From positions 163,917,681 through 163,981,680 of the forward strand of contig JAHLJT010009436.1 of the NCBI GenBank assembly GCA_031308135.1: a stretch of DNA of 64,000 nucleotides, in the 5' to 3' direction. The notes under the pieces are model-generated. The model saw only the letters and a program-made list of their open reading frames with translations, had not been told where the DNA came from and made no database searches. The translations under genes and the position numbers were made by a program. Numbering within the stretch: position 1 is the first letter of the stretch; each line of letters opens with the position of its first letter. The DNA is from Acheta domesticus. Lineage: Eukaryota; Arthropoda; Insecta; Orthoptera; Gryllidae. Below, in pieces: positions 47,383-57,529 of this stretch.

Positions 47383-48126
47383 CCGGAATCCATTTCGAAC
47401 AAATCTTCGAAACTTACAGATATGATTAGATCGTCCTCTAGAATTTTCGGCCTATCAGTGGATAGTCCGATTATCCTTCTTAGCTGGTACGTACAACAGG
47501 CCAAGGTTAGGATTCAAACCTTCAAAAAGATTCATTGCGTTCTTACATGTGTGAATATCCATTTTACTTCAACAGCTAAAATTTTTGCAGTTACCAAACA
47601 CACTATATACTCGTATAATTGACTTTTGAGAATGTTCATTGGTGTAGTGATAGAAAATTGTGAAGGTATTATTATTACTTTAATAATACTTATTATTATT
47701 CATTAACTTTCTCCACAATGTTCGGCATTACATGATACATCGGAATTCAGATTCAAGACGTATTACACACAGTTCACACTTTGCTTTGCTTCATCAGAAC
47801 AAAAATGAAATCAAATTACATATGAGAACAATTAAAATTCAATTTAAATATATTATAGAAATAACACATTCATATAAACCACCCACTACCTTATCACTAC
47901 ATCATTCCACATAGATACACTTACGGCAATCACTGGCTCTACACGCTTGGTTGAACGGTAAATAAGTGGAGTTCAGTAGTTGAGTTATTATTATTCCTCT
48001 AGATCACTACTAAAAATGTTGTGAGTCGGCTGAATACAAAATTTACTCCAGGTTGCGACCACCTACCTAATAAGCAGATCTAGGGACTGTCGCTGCCTCT
48101 ACAATACTTTGCGCAAACTGTGAGCT
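47383..48126. other. AT-rich DNA, no gene seen
   Basis: No recognised feature. Confidence 0.5.
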
Positions 48127-48130
48127 GTTG

Positions 48131-48179
<49 letters not shown>
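48127..48179. repeat. (TTG)2(TTA)n microsatellite
   Basis: About 15 TTA units preceded by TTGTTG. Confidence 0.95.
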
Positions 48180-48639
48180 TGTGTCAGTCTTGTCAGTTTT
48201 GGGAGAAAGTGTTCTTTGACGTCAAATACTCCGTATATCTCTGTTTAATTTATCATACAAAAGCATACAGGTGTCTCTTAAGTATATGAACAAAAATTAT
48301 AAATGTAGACTCTTATAGTTGTGTGAGGAAGATGTGTCGTCACTGCGACGGATATCGTATCCTTTAACCACTGAAAACAGAGTGGTTTGAGTTGATTTAT
48401 TTGTCGTCAGAGAACAGGAAAACAGCATGTGACGTATGAGGGAGAAGTCCGATCTATGGATGTTTTTTTGAGCTCTACAATCCCTATCCAACCCTTTCTG
48501 CATATAATTGAATGAGGTGCCAACATAGCGTGGTTATCAACATTTGAAAAATATATATTTTCATTTCAAACTAATAGATAACTTATTTTAATCGACAAAA
48601 GAAAACACATTTTATTCTACAGTAATACTCACAAAATAA

Positions 48640-48783
48640 CATCCCACTTTCTCAGCCCTATTGCTCCACCTACCTAATTTCCACACGGATCAATCGTGAT
48701 TTGAACCCTGGTACCTGGAGGTGGAAGGTGGGCGAACCGACCACTACCCCACGGAGACACGACACCATTCTGCGCCATGCAAC
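48640..48783 (-). mobile_element. tRNA-headed SINE fragment, second family
   Basis: On the minus strand the head reads TCCGTGGGGTAGTGGTCGG (A-box region, complement of about 48734-48756) and GGTACCAGGGTTCAAATCACG (B-box, complement of about 48694-48714), spaced as in a tRNA-derived promoter. The A box and linker differ from the SINEs at 15.7 and 35.6 kb. The 3' body is short. Confidence 0.6.
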
Positions 48784-48784
48784 C

Positions 48785-49024
48785 TACCGCTAGAAGTGTC
48801 TCAGGGCATCAACTATTGACACTGTAGTGCCTTTGATCGGGAGGTCGTAGGTTCGAGTTCCGACGGTCCCGAAAACCCGTTAGCCGTCGGTGGGCCGGCA
48901 CCGCATCTCACCATCTTGCGAAGGAAGATCACCGCCACCTCCCAAGGAAAAAACATGTACTGCACTTAGGGAACCTATGACTTGAACCGTAGACGTACTC
49001 GGTATCACTAATGAATGAATGAAC
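48785..49024 (+). mobile_element. tRNA-headed SINE, short complete-looking copy
   Basis: A box TGTCTCAGGGCATC (48797-48810) and B box GGTTCGAGTTC (48850-48860) are both well preserved. The 3' module GGCCGGCACCGCATCTCACC (about 48893-48912), CTCCCAAGGAAAAAAC and GCACTTAGGGAA is shared with the 35.6-kb SINE. It ends in an (AATG)3 tail. It abuts an oppositely oriented SINE, head to head. Confidence 0.75.
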
Positions 49025-49059
49025 CAACCAGGTTACCTCCTGGGATTGTGAAGGAGATG

Positions 49060-49250
49060 AACAGCGCGAGCTTTGAGGGCCAGCCACATTCACTCTCTGA
49101 CAGGGCGTCGCGGAGTTGTGCCGGGGTAGGACGGGGTCTTTGCGGCCCGGGATTGACTGAGGAAGAGGTTGAATGGTGTCGGGGCAGCGGCGGGACACGG
49201 GTGGCAGAAGAGGCGCAGTGGCCTGGTACCTGGAGTGGCCTGGTACCCTC
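49060..49250. other. GC-rich segment
   Basis: Moderately CpG-rich, with CCTGGTACC repeated near 49225 and 49240. The 128-codon plus frame (49015-49401) begins within the SINE tail and shows no domain. Confidence 0.4.
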
Positions 49251-49555
49251 AATGAATTCGTTCAGAGATTTGCATTTTGAGGTGATGGAGTTTCACTCTC
49301 ACAACATGTCTGATTTCATTTTATGCACGGTATGGGGGCTGAATGTGGTGGTAATGGAGAAAAATGGGAAAGGAGGAATGGATAGAAACAATGAAATATG
49401 AAGTATCCAGATGATAAAAGAAACAAAATGTGTTGCAGCGTTTGCCATGAGAAAAATCGAATTGATTTAATCACTTTTACAGAGACTATGAAATGTTAAC
49501 GAGTTGAAAATACCACGACGAATTAAAAAGTGAGTTATACCTCCTAGTTATGGTC
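49251..49555. other. No gene seen
   Basis: AT-rich between the GC segment and the mariner remnant; nothing recognised. Confidence 0.5.
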
Positions 49556-49559
49556 ATTT

Positions 49560-50110
49560 ATTAAACCACCTATATATAGGCATTACGGCTCTGACTACAT
49601 ACAAAGTATGTTCAATTTTCCACATAGTCCCGAGGAGACTATAAACATTTTTTGGAACGGTCAACCAACTTTTCAATTCCGGATGCTTAGAAAACCCCTC
49701 CAGCGCTATGGACCCCACCGGAGACAGCAGTTTTCGTCTCCTCATCTTTTCGGAATCGTCGTTTATCGAGATCCTTTTTCGACTTACTGAACACATGATA
49801 ATCGCACGGCGCTTAGTGTGGACTGTATGATGTTGCTATACTCCCCCCACACACAAACACACACACTTGAATTGCTGCAGCAGCGGACGTTTGGCGGGCC
49901 GTGTAAGATGTTGCGTTATCGTGCAACAAAATCACACCGGTGCTCAATTTTCCCCGACGCTTTTCTTCAATTGCCTTACGCAACCGGTTCAACGCCTCGC
50001 GGCTAGCTCTTAGTGAGCGTGCTCGCTTTCCCGTACGCGCCCCGGCTTCGATTTCCGGTTGAGGCAAGTCTACAGTGTGCGTTTTATTAGTCCTAGTGTA
50101 TGTATTTCGA
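49560..50110 (-). pseudogene. mariner-family transposase remnant (C-terminal half)
   Basis: Minus-strand frames with shifts cover the catalytic C-terminal part of a Tc1/mariner transposase. L-R-K-A-I-E-E-K-R-R then L-L-H-D-N-A (about 49915-49990) is the conserved block with the second catalytic Asp. A-P-C-D-Y-H-V-F (about 49800-49830) is the third catalytic Asp block, with a stop codon just before it. F-R-K-D-E-E-T and S-P-R-D-Y-V-E-N, in other frames, correspond to the C-terminus. A GTGTGTGT expansion (49853-49867 complement) disrupts the segment between the two blocks. The N-terminal DNA-binding domain and the terminal inverted repeats were not found. Inactive. Confidence 0.75.
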
Positions 50111-50875
50111 AGTATATGTTGCTGCGTGACGATGAGAAAATTCACTTCTCAGGATGAGAAGTCCGGAATACGGAGTGAGGTTGTCTACGTGCTAACCACA
50201 CGTACCCCACTTAACCCAAGGCCGCGAGGCAGGGACCAAAAAGGTAGGCCTGAGCCCGTCGGGCTGTCGCGTCAATTACATACATACAACTGGTTCATCC
50301 TTTGACAATGAACGCACCTTTAACTTGGAGTAATCAGACCGTAGACACGTCATTGTGCCTAGCCCGCTCTGCACACACATCACGACGGAGTGCCACACCA
50401 GATTCTTATCGGACGTGTCAGCAGTTACTGTAGCTTGCTCCGCATTGGCCACGGTCATGGCATAGCGTGCTCTCCCGGCGAGCCAGTGTAACTTACTTTC
50501 TGATTCGCCTACGTATAGTGCTCAAGGAGTAGGGGAAGGAGTATGTAAAGATTCTTAACAGACATTCAAAGAGAAGAGTATTACGTACAGACACTCGGGG
50601 AAAAAGAGGCAAATATGAAGTTGATTTTTTTCTAGACAGATGTATGATTAATGATGGTGAAGATGCTGACAGCAGTACCTCTTGTAAAGTCCAATGTAGT
50701 CAAAGAATTTATAAACGCTACACCACTTCAATAAAAGAAATATAACAAGATATTGTATTTTCTGCATGCCATATTAGAATTATATGTGCGAAGAATACGA
50801 CTAAGCAAAACCAAATCGAATGCATGTTTTGCTCTCTTAGTTGGAGCGACGTTGCCACTGTGTAGAAAGTGCCGC
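50111..50875. other. No gene recognised
   Basis: 50140-50500 has moderate GC. A 60-codon minus frame here does not match the N-terminal half of a mariner transposase as far as I can tell. The rest is AT-rich. Confidence 0.4.
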
Positions 50876-50879
50876 AGCG

Positions 50880-51405
50880 ATGGGGCGGAAACGAACGGCC
50901 GGGTAGGCGGTCGTCTCTGTTATGAATCGACGAAGCTTCTCCTCCCCCTCTCACTCCCCACCCCTTCCCATCCAGCCCCCCTCCCTTCCTGTCTCTCGAC
51001 TTCAACTCCCTTCCGCCCCGCCCCACCCCTTCCGTCTTTTCTCTTGCTTCCCGAAGGATCTTCGATCACGTCGCCCCCCCCCTGGCAAGCTTCCAAAATT
51101 CCCCGCACGTTATCAGTGCTCCAGTCAAGTGCAAATACAATTAGGAGTTCTTTCTGTATCGCGGGTATCCGAGAGAGCGGTACTGCAGCGGCAAAGTAGA
51201 TTAGGGGAAAACTGTGAACAAATTCTCCGTATCGCGCTGGAGGCTGCGGCGGCGGCGGAGAGGAGAAGACGGGGGGGGCTGTACGTTTTCAATGAGTGAG
51301 GGAGCAGCCGGAAATGGAATAAGTCACTGGGGAATCCTTGCGGATTCCTTAAGTAGGCGGCGCGGCAGCGGCTGCGGCGGCTTCATATTCCGCAGGCGAA
51401 CGAGT
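50880..51405. other. GC-rich island
   Basis: C-rich at 50935-51085 (CCCCACCCC-like), then GGCGGCGGCGG at 51245-51255 and GCGGCAGCGGCTGCGGCGGC near 51361. Overlapping low-complexity frames; no domain recognised. Confidence 0.55.
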
Positions 51406-51407
51406 CC

Positions 51408-51660
51408 TTGGTCGAAACAAGCACGATGTGGTCGGTTTAGATCTTGCGGGGTTGAGTGGTAGTGATTGCAAATGTTAGTGAGCTGTTGACTCGTGGATTG
51501 TATTTTTATTATCGTCAGAGAAAGATACGACGTCAATATTTCTCATTGGCCTTCATTGTTTCGTCGATTTGCGCGTAAAGCCTCCTTCTTGATGGTACCT
51601 ACTAAATGTATTGATATTCTACACTCAACGAGCTCTGAAAAAAGGCCGACGTGGATGTTT
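51408..51660 (+). repeat. Diverged direct duplication, copy A
   Basis: Starts TTGGTCGAAACAAG and contains GATGTGGTCGG, TTAGTGAGCTGTTG, TTGATATTCTACACT and ACGAGCTCTGAAAAAA in the same order and spacing as copy B 474 bp downstream. Stops in all frames. The origin is unknown: a transposon copy, paired LTRs or a segmental duplication are all possible. Confidence 0.65.
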
Positions 51661-51881
51661 CCAATATTGCATGGTCCGGAAAGGTGTATTGCGTACTAAA
51701 AATTGAGACCGCCATAGTTAAGCTTATTAAGTGAACATTGCCAACGCTTGCTTTTGATTTGCCTTTGTAATTGGCTTTACATGTAATGTTATCAATCAAC
51801 CAACCATACAAAACTATGATTTATTCAGGATTTTATTGTATTATTGAATTACAGTGCTCCACGAATTTCTCTTGACACCAC

Positions 51882-52136
51882 TTGGTCGAAACAAGTTGAT
51901 GTGGTAGGCTTAGAACTTGTGCGGTTGTATGGTGGTGATTTCAAGTATTAGTGAGCTGTTGCTTCGGGGGATTGTATTTGTGCTATATTGTATTTGTCAC
52001 GTAAAGAAACTACGACAAGATTTCTCATTAGTTTTCTTTTTTTTCGTCGTTCTGTGCGTAAAACCTCCCTTGTAGGGAAACATACACAATGTCTTGATAT
52101 TCCACACTGGACGAGCTCTGAAAAAGGACGACGCAG
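51882..52136 (+). repeat. Diverged direct duplication, copy B
   Basis: Second copy of the 51408-51660 segment, with TTGGTCGAAACAAG, TTAGTGAGCTGTTG, GTGCGTAAAACCTCC, TTGATATTCCACACT and ACGAGCTCTGAAAAA. Differences are scattered substitutions and small indels, indicating an old duplication. Confidence 0.65.
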
Positions 52137-53040
52137 ATTCACAGCCATTTCCTTCGTAATGACCAGTATCCAGATGTTTCAATCATACCTCATCGTTCTG
52201 AGAACAATTTATTCCACCGATCTGTAAAGGGCATCAATCATTCTTTCATTTAAGAACACATGCCTATATTGTCTGGTTTGCAGGAGTCGTGTGACACATT
52301 TGTCACACGACAATGCCATTGCCATTAAATTGATTGCCACATGAGAATGCCATTGCATTCAATTGGTTATGTTTTACAAATGTTGCGACGGTCTTTGCTA
52401 TTTTTCTGACCAGTAGCTCGTACTTACTTTCCTTCTGAATATCTCACAAATTACTTACTGTTTTTGACGTGAGATTAGTATTTTTGTAGAGTCTAAATTG
52501 GCCTCCTGGTTCTCCACAATCCTTCTCACTACGAGACGTGTCGCACCGGAACGTCAAAAGGCTCCCTGGAGGGAGGAGACCGACGTTATAAGTTGTGTTG
52601 ACGTTCGACCCAAAGCGTCTGTCGACCGGCTCGCGCAGCTGCGTTCCCCGAGGACGCAACTTCCCCGAAATGGGACGTGGCTGGGTTACTTCTCAAACAA
52701 CCCCGCCCTCCCGACATCCACCTCCCTTCCCTACACTTGAGAATCTTCGTTTTCGCTGGTGATAAGATAATACATCTGCTTCATTCATTCGCGTCTTTGG
52801 GTTTCCAAGGTTAGGTCAAGAGTCTGAGGATTGTCGAAGGTTTAAATTCATTTGCAATGATTACAATCATCGTAAACATTTGTCTATCATTTGCGCTTTG
52901 ACCACCGTCACGCTCTACCAGATTAATCTCTAGCCCTGCTTAACATCAGCTTATCATTTTATCAGTCACCGCACCCATCCAACTCGACGTTAGCAGTCAG
53001 TGACAGTCATCAACACTGTTCTTCGCTCACTGCTTCAGCA
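52137..53040. other. Mixed DNA, no gene recognised
   Basis: 52490-52730 is moderately GC-rich and has frames of 71-80 codons on both strands without a recognised domain. The rest is AT-rich. Confidence 0.4.
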
Positions 53041-53044
53041 ACGA

Positions 53045-53111
53045 TCTCACTCCCCGCTTGGCTCAGCCGCGCCTCGAGCCTGCCTCCGTCCTATCAGCAT
53101 CCCTGTATCGC
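53045..53111 (+). repeat. 67-bp duplicated segment, copy 1
   Basis: TCTCACTCCCCGCTTGG, then CCGCGCCTCGAGCCTGCC, then CTATCAGCATCCCTGTATCG; the same blocks in the same order occur at 53724-53800. Confidence 0.8.
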
Positions 53112-53509
53112 CATCATTTGCTGCACGGTCGAGTGTGTTGTGACAACCCGACAATTCTCGGCATTGCTCGGACATACTTCAAAAGGACCTCCATTATTAC
53201 CATATCTTAAGCACACAAAAACCGCCACAAATCCCGCAAATGTCACCAACCATGAATACAATTACAGTCACATCACAATAACTGCTAACTACATTAGTCT
53301 CTAAAGAACCAGCTTATTATCATACTACATAAAAATCAAAAGCTTTAATTCTGGTAAGAAAAGAAAGAAATCTGAATTACAAAATTACAGGTTTGGTGAT
53401 GGAACCGATTTTATTTTTTACAATTAGTATCAACCAAAGAAAGAAATGTATTCTAAGTGTTGTAACAAATGTAAGTCATTTTGTTTAAATCTACTGTACT
53501 ACTATACCT

Positions 53510-53723
53510 GCCCTCAAACTGCCCCACTCTGCCCTGCCCATCCTTTCTCGCCTCCGTCGCCGCCCTTCCTCGCCTTTTCCAGATTAACGCGCCCTCCGCG
53601 ACATCCCCGCCCTGCTCCCCCCATTCCGTCCCACCCTCCCCGACGCTCCCTGCTCCGTCCCACATCCCGTTACCCTCCCCTCCTCTTCCTTTCTTCTCCT
53701 CCCGTGCCGTTCTCCGCTTCCTT
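53510..53723. other. C-rich low-complexity segment
   Basis: CCCTGCCC, CCCCGCCC and CCTCCCC runs; pyrimidine-rich plus strand. The plus frames of 126-128 codons in different phases are artefacts. Confidence 0.6.
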
Positions 53724-53800
53724 TCTCACTCCCCGCTTGGTTCGGCCGCGCTTCGAACCTGCCTCTGCCCCTGTCCGTCCTATCAGCATCCCTGTATCGC
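53724..53800 (+). repeat. 77-bp duplicated segment, copy 2
   Basis: Second copy of 53045-53111 with a 10-bp insertion (CCCCTGTCC-type) in the middle and several C/T and A/G transitions at CpG sites. Its reverse complement contains GGTTCGAAGC, B-box-like, so a Pol III-derived repeat is possible but unproven. Confidence 0.75.
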
Positions 53801-54420
53801 AGTTCGTCACGTCAAAATACATTGTAGGATGAGTAAGTCACGTAGCGAGTGTGCAAAATAGGAGGTTCACGCACGAATCCAGTATGCAACCGGTAATATG
53901 CGAAGGGTGAGAGAAGGCGAGCGCGTGAATCGCCTTGTGGATATGTTGCGTATACCATTCTTATCGCTCCATGTGCGAAAGATGTTCAATGGACGAAGCG
54001 TGAGCGAAACATCGCGAAATGTGTAGGAAGCATCTTTCCTTGGGTACGCAACGCTTGGAGTCTATTATTTAGAGAAGCAAATGAACTGTTTCGTACACGA
54101 AAAACGAGTACGAGAAGCCTTTAGTGAACTGCCTGTTAACGTATTTTAATTCGCCAAACGAAAAATATCAGGGGACACTCTCTGTTTCCCGATCAGTTGT
54201 TGGGAATATTGATGTATTAATTACAGTGTATTAATGACTAGCCCAATTTTCAAACTTTGACAGTAGCTTTATCATCTCCGTAAGTGGCCTGGAAGTTTTA
54301 AAATCGGAACCAAATTTTAGACAGTTCTCAGATTCTCAGTTCTAGATACTTCTCAGTCACTAGCTTCACTACAATAGTAAACGAACCACATTCATGAACT
54401 CTACATCAGCATCTCTATAA
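53801..54420. other. No gene seen
   Basis: Unique-looking, mixed then AT-rich; nothing recognised. Confidence 0.5.
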
Positions 54421-54424
54421 CCAG

Positions 54425-55275
54425 TGCCATTTTCCTATGCGCGTTCTCGCCCCTGGCCCCGCTCTTCTCGCAGCCACTCGAACAGCCGCTCTCGCCACCT
54501 GCCCCCCCCCTTCGCGGAGCCACTCGTACATCGCCTTTACGGCCGGCGCCTTCCGCACGGCGCCTCCGCGGCGCGGGTCGCGTCTTCTTGAAGACGTCGC
54601 GGCGCGAGGGACGCGCGCGCGGGAGGAGACACCTGACACGGGAAAGCTTTTACGGTCGCGTCGGGGGCGCGACTCGTCTCCACCCCTCCGCGCCCCCCGA
54701 CGCACCTGGCGGTGGAGGGGCGAGGCGCGAGACACGCGTTACAATGCGGCGCGACACGCACCGCGCGCCGCTGTCAAAACGCCGCGGCCGCGCCCGCCCG
54801 CGCGTGATCGATGGTCACCGATACTCCGCGGCGTCCGCCTGTCCAACCGCCCCGCCCGCCGCGTCCCCGCCCGATCCGAAGGCACTCCCCGCACGCCTCT
54901 GCCCTCCCCGCTCCGCACCGGACGACTCGGCCTCGCCCTTCCCGTCTGTACCACCCTTCCCACTTCCGCCCATCTTTCCCCGCCTCTCCCACCCCTTCCG
55001 TCCGTTCCCGCCTGTCTCACCCCGCCCCGTCTGTCCCGCCTCACTTGTCACGCCCTGCCCCACCTGTCCCGCCACGCCTGTTCCACCTGTTCTACCCCGC
55101 CTGACTATTCTCGCCTGTGCCGCCACACCTCTTCCTGCCTCTCCCGTCCTGCCTGTTCCACCTCGTCTGTCCCGTCCGCATTCGAGGGGTGCGCCCCGTG
55201 TTCCATAGTCGCCCGTCGCTTTCCGCCCGTTCCGTTCGTGGCTTCGGAACCATCTCCCCGGGTCGCTAGCTGACC
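54425..55275. other. GC/CpG-rich island with CCTGTCCCGCC-type units
   Basis: CpG-dense with GCGCGCG stretches at 54615-54625 and 54760-54800. From 54990 to 55150, degenerate CCGCCTGTCCCGCC/CACCTGTTCTACC units appear. The 278-codon plus frame (54437-55273) has competing open frames of up to 206 codons in another phase and about 100 codons on the minus strand, all Pro/Arg/Ser/Ala-rich. I do not support it as a gene, though the first 100 codons are less repetitive. Confidence 0.55.
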
Positions 55276-55940
55276 TATGTGTCTGCTGCTAGCCACGTCA
55301 CGACCGAGTTCCACGAACTAGGTGACCGACTATCTGCGCGAACCAACAACCCGAAACCAGCTAACGCCGGCACGCAGTATATCTTACTGATCAGGCTCAC
55401 TAGTCAATTCGCCACTTGGACTGTGCTGTGCGTCCATGCCATTTCACCAGACAACCACGCCATTCTGCAATACGATGAAAAATGTTGCTTGTCATTTTAT
55501 AATCATTGTTGATTTTTCCTATTGTAATATGTTTTCAAGAATTCGCTTCAAGAATTTGACCTTTACATTCCCTATTGTTTCTAGGTCATCTCGTACGATA
55601 ACTCTTTACTGTTGTTTGATTCCACTTCCATTTGCATCAGTTTAGTTAGTGATCGGTTACTGAATCAGAGAGTGCATATTTTGCAAAGATATTTACAGGA
55701 AAGTAGGTTTTATTTTTATTTTTTGAGAATATATTTTGCAATTTTATTTTGCATTATACTTTTTGTTATTATTCCAATCTTTAATAGCGAGTAGAAGGCT
55801 GTATATGCGCTATAAATTTTACAAGATGGAACTCAAAAAAGGAGTAATTACATATCCGGATTTATATCCAAGATACATTAAGGACAAAAACACCGTAGCG
55901 TTAAACGAACTGATTGCTGGGGAAAAGGCCACTGAGTGCT
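55276..55940. other. AT-rich DNA, no gene recognised
   Basis: The 294-codon plus frame starting at 55736 has a hydrophobic, non-repetitive N-terminal 90 residues from AT-rich DNA, but the remainder is the 56-kb minisatellite, with equally long frames on the other strand. Not supported. Confidence 0.45.
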
Positions 55941-56040
55941 GTCGAATTGAGAGGAAAACCTCCACCAGGGCAAAGGCGGGTTTCAGACGCCGGCGGAGTA
56001 ATCATTCAAACGCGGATTCTCTTTTTCTACGGCAACAATC

Positions 56041-56531
56041 CCCCGCCCGCCCGCCTGCTTGCCCGCCCGCTCGCCCGCCCGCCCGACGCTCGCCCGCCCG
56101 CCCGACGCTCGCCCGCCCGCCCGCCCGACGCTCGCCCGCCCGCCCGACGCTCGCCCGCCCGCCCGACGCTCGCCCGCTCGTCCGCCCGCCCGACGCTCCC
56201 CCGCCCGCCCGACGCTCGCCCGCCCGCCCGACGCTCGCCCGTCCGCCCGCCCGCCCGCCCGTCCGCCCGACGCTCGCCCGACGCTCGCCCGCCCGCCCGC
56301 CCGCCCGCCCGACGCTCGCCCGCCCGCCCGCCCGACGCTCGCCCGCCCGCCCGCCCGACGCTCGCCCGCCCGCCCGCCCGCCCGACGCTCGCCCGCCCGA
56401 CGCTCGCCCGCCCGACGCTCGCCCGCCCGACGCTCGCCCCGCCCGCCCGCCCGCCGCTCGCCCCGCCCGCCCGCCCGCCGCTCGCCCCGCCCGCCCGCCT
56501 GCCCGCCCCACCCGCCCGCTCCGCCCGCCCG
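56041..56531. repeat. GC minisatellite, GCCCGCCCGACGCTC unit
   Basis: A 15-bp core unit with 17 GACGCTC occurrences, lengthened in places by extra GCCC tetramers (19- and 23-bp variants), ending with three CCGCCGCTCG variants at 56450-56486. Long frames in at least five phases on the two strands (up to 294 codons), with R-P-P-A or G-G-R-A-S patterns, are artefacts of the array. The minus strand has high G-quadruplex potential. Confidence 0.95.
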
Positions 56532-56735
56532 CGGAGGTCCCTGCTTACTGTCACATTCAATCGGAACAGCGCGCCCGCCGCTCGCCGCCCCCGCCTTCCG
56601 CCCGCGCCGGCAGTCGCTAATGGCGACGGCGTCCTCCGCGAGCGCCGATGAAATATACAAGGCGCTTCGACAGCGCTGGATTATAAAAAGGGCGGCGGGG
56701 TCGCGCCGCGCGACGCATCATTTATAACAGCGCGA
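56532..56735. other. GC-rich flank
   Basis: CpG-rich sequence after the minisatellite. A TATAAAA-like string (56682-56689) lies near its end, followed by CGCGCCGCGCGACGC. It may be a promoter by composition, but no transcript is evident. Confidence 0.35.
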
Positions 56736-57299
56736 CGCCACACCACACCACGCCACGGTGGCTAATGCTGCGGGAGAAGGGGCGTGGTGGGGGGGCGGAG
56801 AGGGGGATTGGCGAGAGGGAAAGCGAGGGTGTGTTGGTGGGGTGGTGGAGATGCGGCATGGGACATGTGAGTTGAGGAAGTATCGGAAGGACATGAGGTG
56901 ACGGGTCAGCATATGGGGCGAGCGGGTGTGTGGTGGCGGGAGGCGTGTGGTGGTGAGAACTGTGGATTGGGTGACGTTGCAGAAAGGGCGTCGATAGTTT
57001 ACTCAGTACGACTGGAGAAGAATTCATTTTCATCTCAACTTGGTTTCGCAATAAAATTCGTTACAGTGGATTAGTCTACATTGAAATGTGGGTGTCAATA
57101 ATTCTTGAGCGTTTGATGGTGAGGAGTCAAATTACCTTATTGAATAAATGGTTCCATATTTACTCCGCATTTCTGCATATTCTGTTTACTTTTATTTGCC
57201 TCCCATCTTATTCTGCTCCACTAATTTGTTCATGGGTGTCACGGTTTCATTGATTGATTATATTGTGCTGTCGGATGCGTTAACTGGCACTGAACTATA
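56736..57299. other. G-skewed then AT-rich DNA, no gene seen
   Basis: 56770-56950 is rich in GGTGGGGTGG-like motifs; the remainder is AT-rich without recognised features. Confidence 0.5.
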
Positions 57300-57396
57300 A
57301 GTCGACTTGCGGAGTTTCCACTTCTACGTATCTCTCCCAGTCAGCCAACATAGCAGTTGATCCGCCCGAAAACACGAAAGAATCAATCAATAGAAT
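57300..57396 (+). mobile_element. SINE 3' tail fragment
   Basis: TAGCAGTTGATCCGCCCGAA (near 57351) and the AATCAATCAATAG tail match the SINE tails at 16.1 and 30.35 kb. No head on this strand. Confidence 0.5.
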
Positions 57397-57480
57397 ATCC
57401 GCCAACGTCGGAATGCGAACCCTACGTCGTTCTATCTGGAGACGCAGCAGTGGTACCAGTTATTATCTGGAACCATGGCA
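57397..57480 (-). mobile_element. tRNA-like SINE head, truncated
   Basis: On the minus strand, CTGGTACCACTGCTGCGTC (A-box-like, complement of about 57440-57459) is followed by GTAGGGTTCGCATTCC (B-box-like, complement of about 57410-57425). The spacing fits a Pol III promoter. It abuts the tail fragment, so this may be one rearranged copy. Confidence 0.45.
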
Positions 57481-57529
57481 GTCGATCAGTTTCATTTGAA
57501 AGCGTGGTATAAAACGGCGTGGTGCCAAA

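Noticed and set aside
48785..48870. Possible tRNA gene
   Set aside because: A and B boxes are present, but the sequence cannot be folded into an acceptor stem that I can see, and it continues into a SINE body with an (AATG)n tail.
54437..55273. 278-codon plus-strand frame
   Set aside because: A 206-codon frame in a second phase and about 100-codon minus-strand frames cover the same DNA; Pro/Arg/Ser-rich and partly tandem-repeated.
55736..56727. Long open frames (up to 294 codons) on both strands across the 56-kb array
   Set aside because: At least five overlapping frames are open at once and translate to simple repeats of the 15-bp unit; composition alone explains them.
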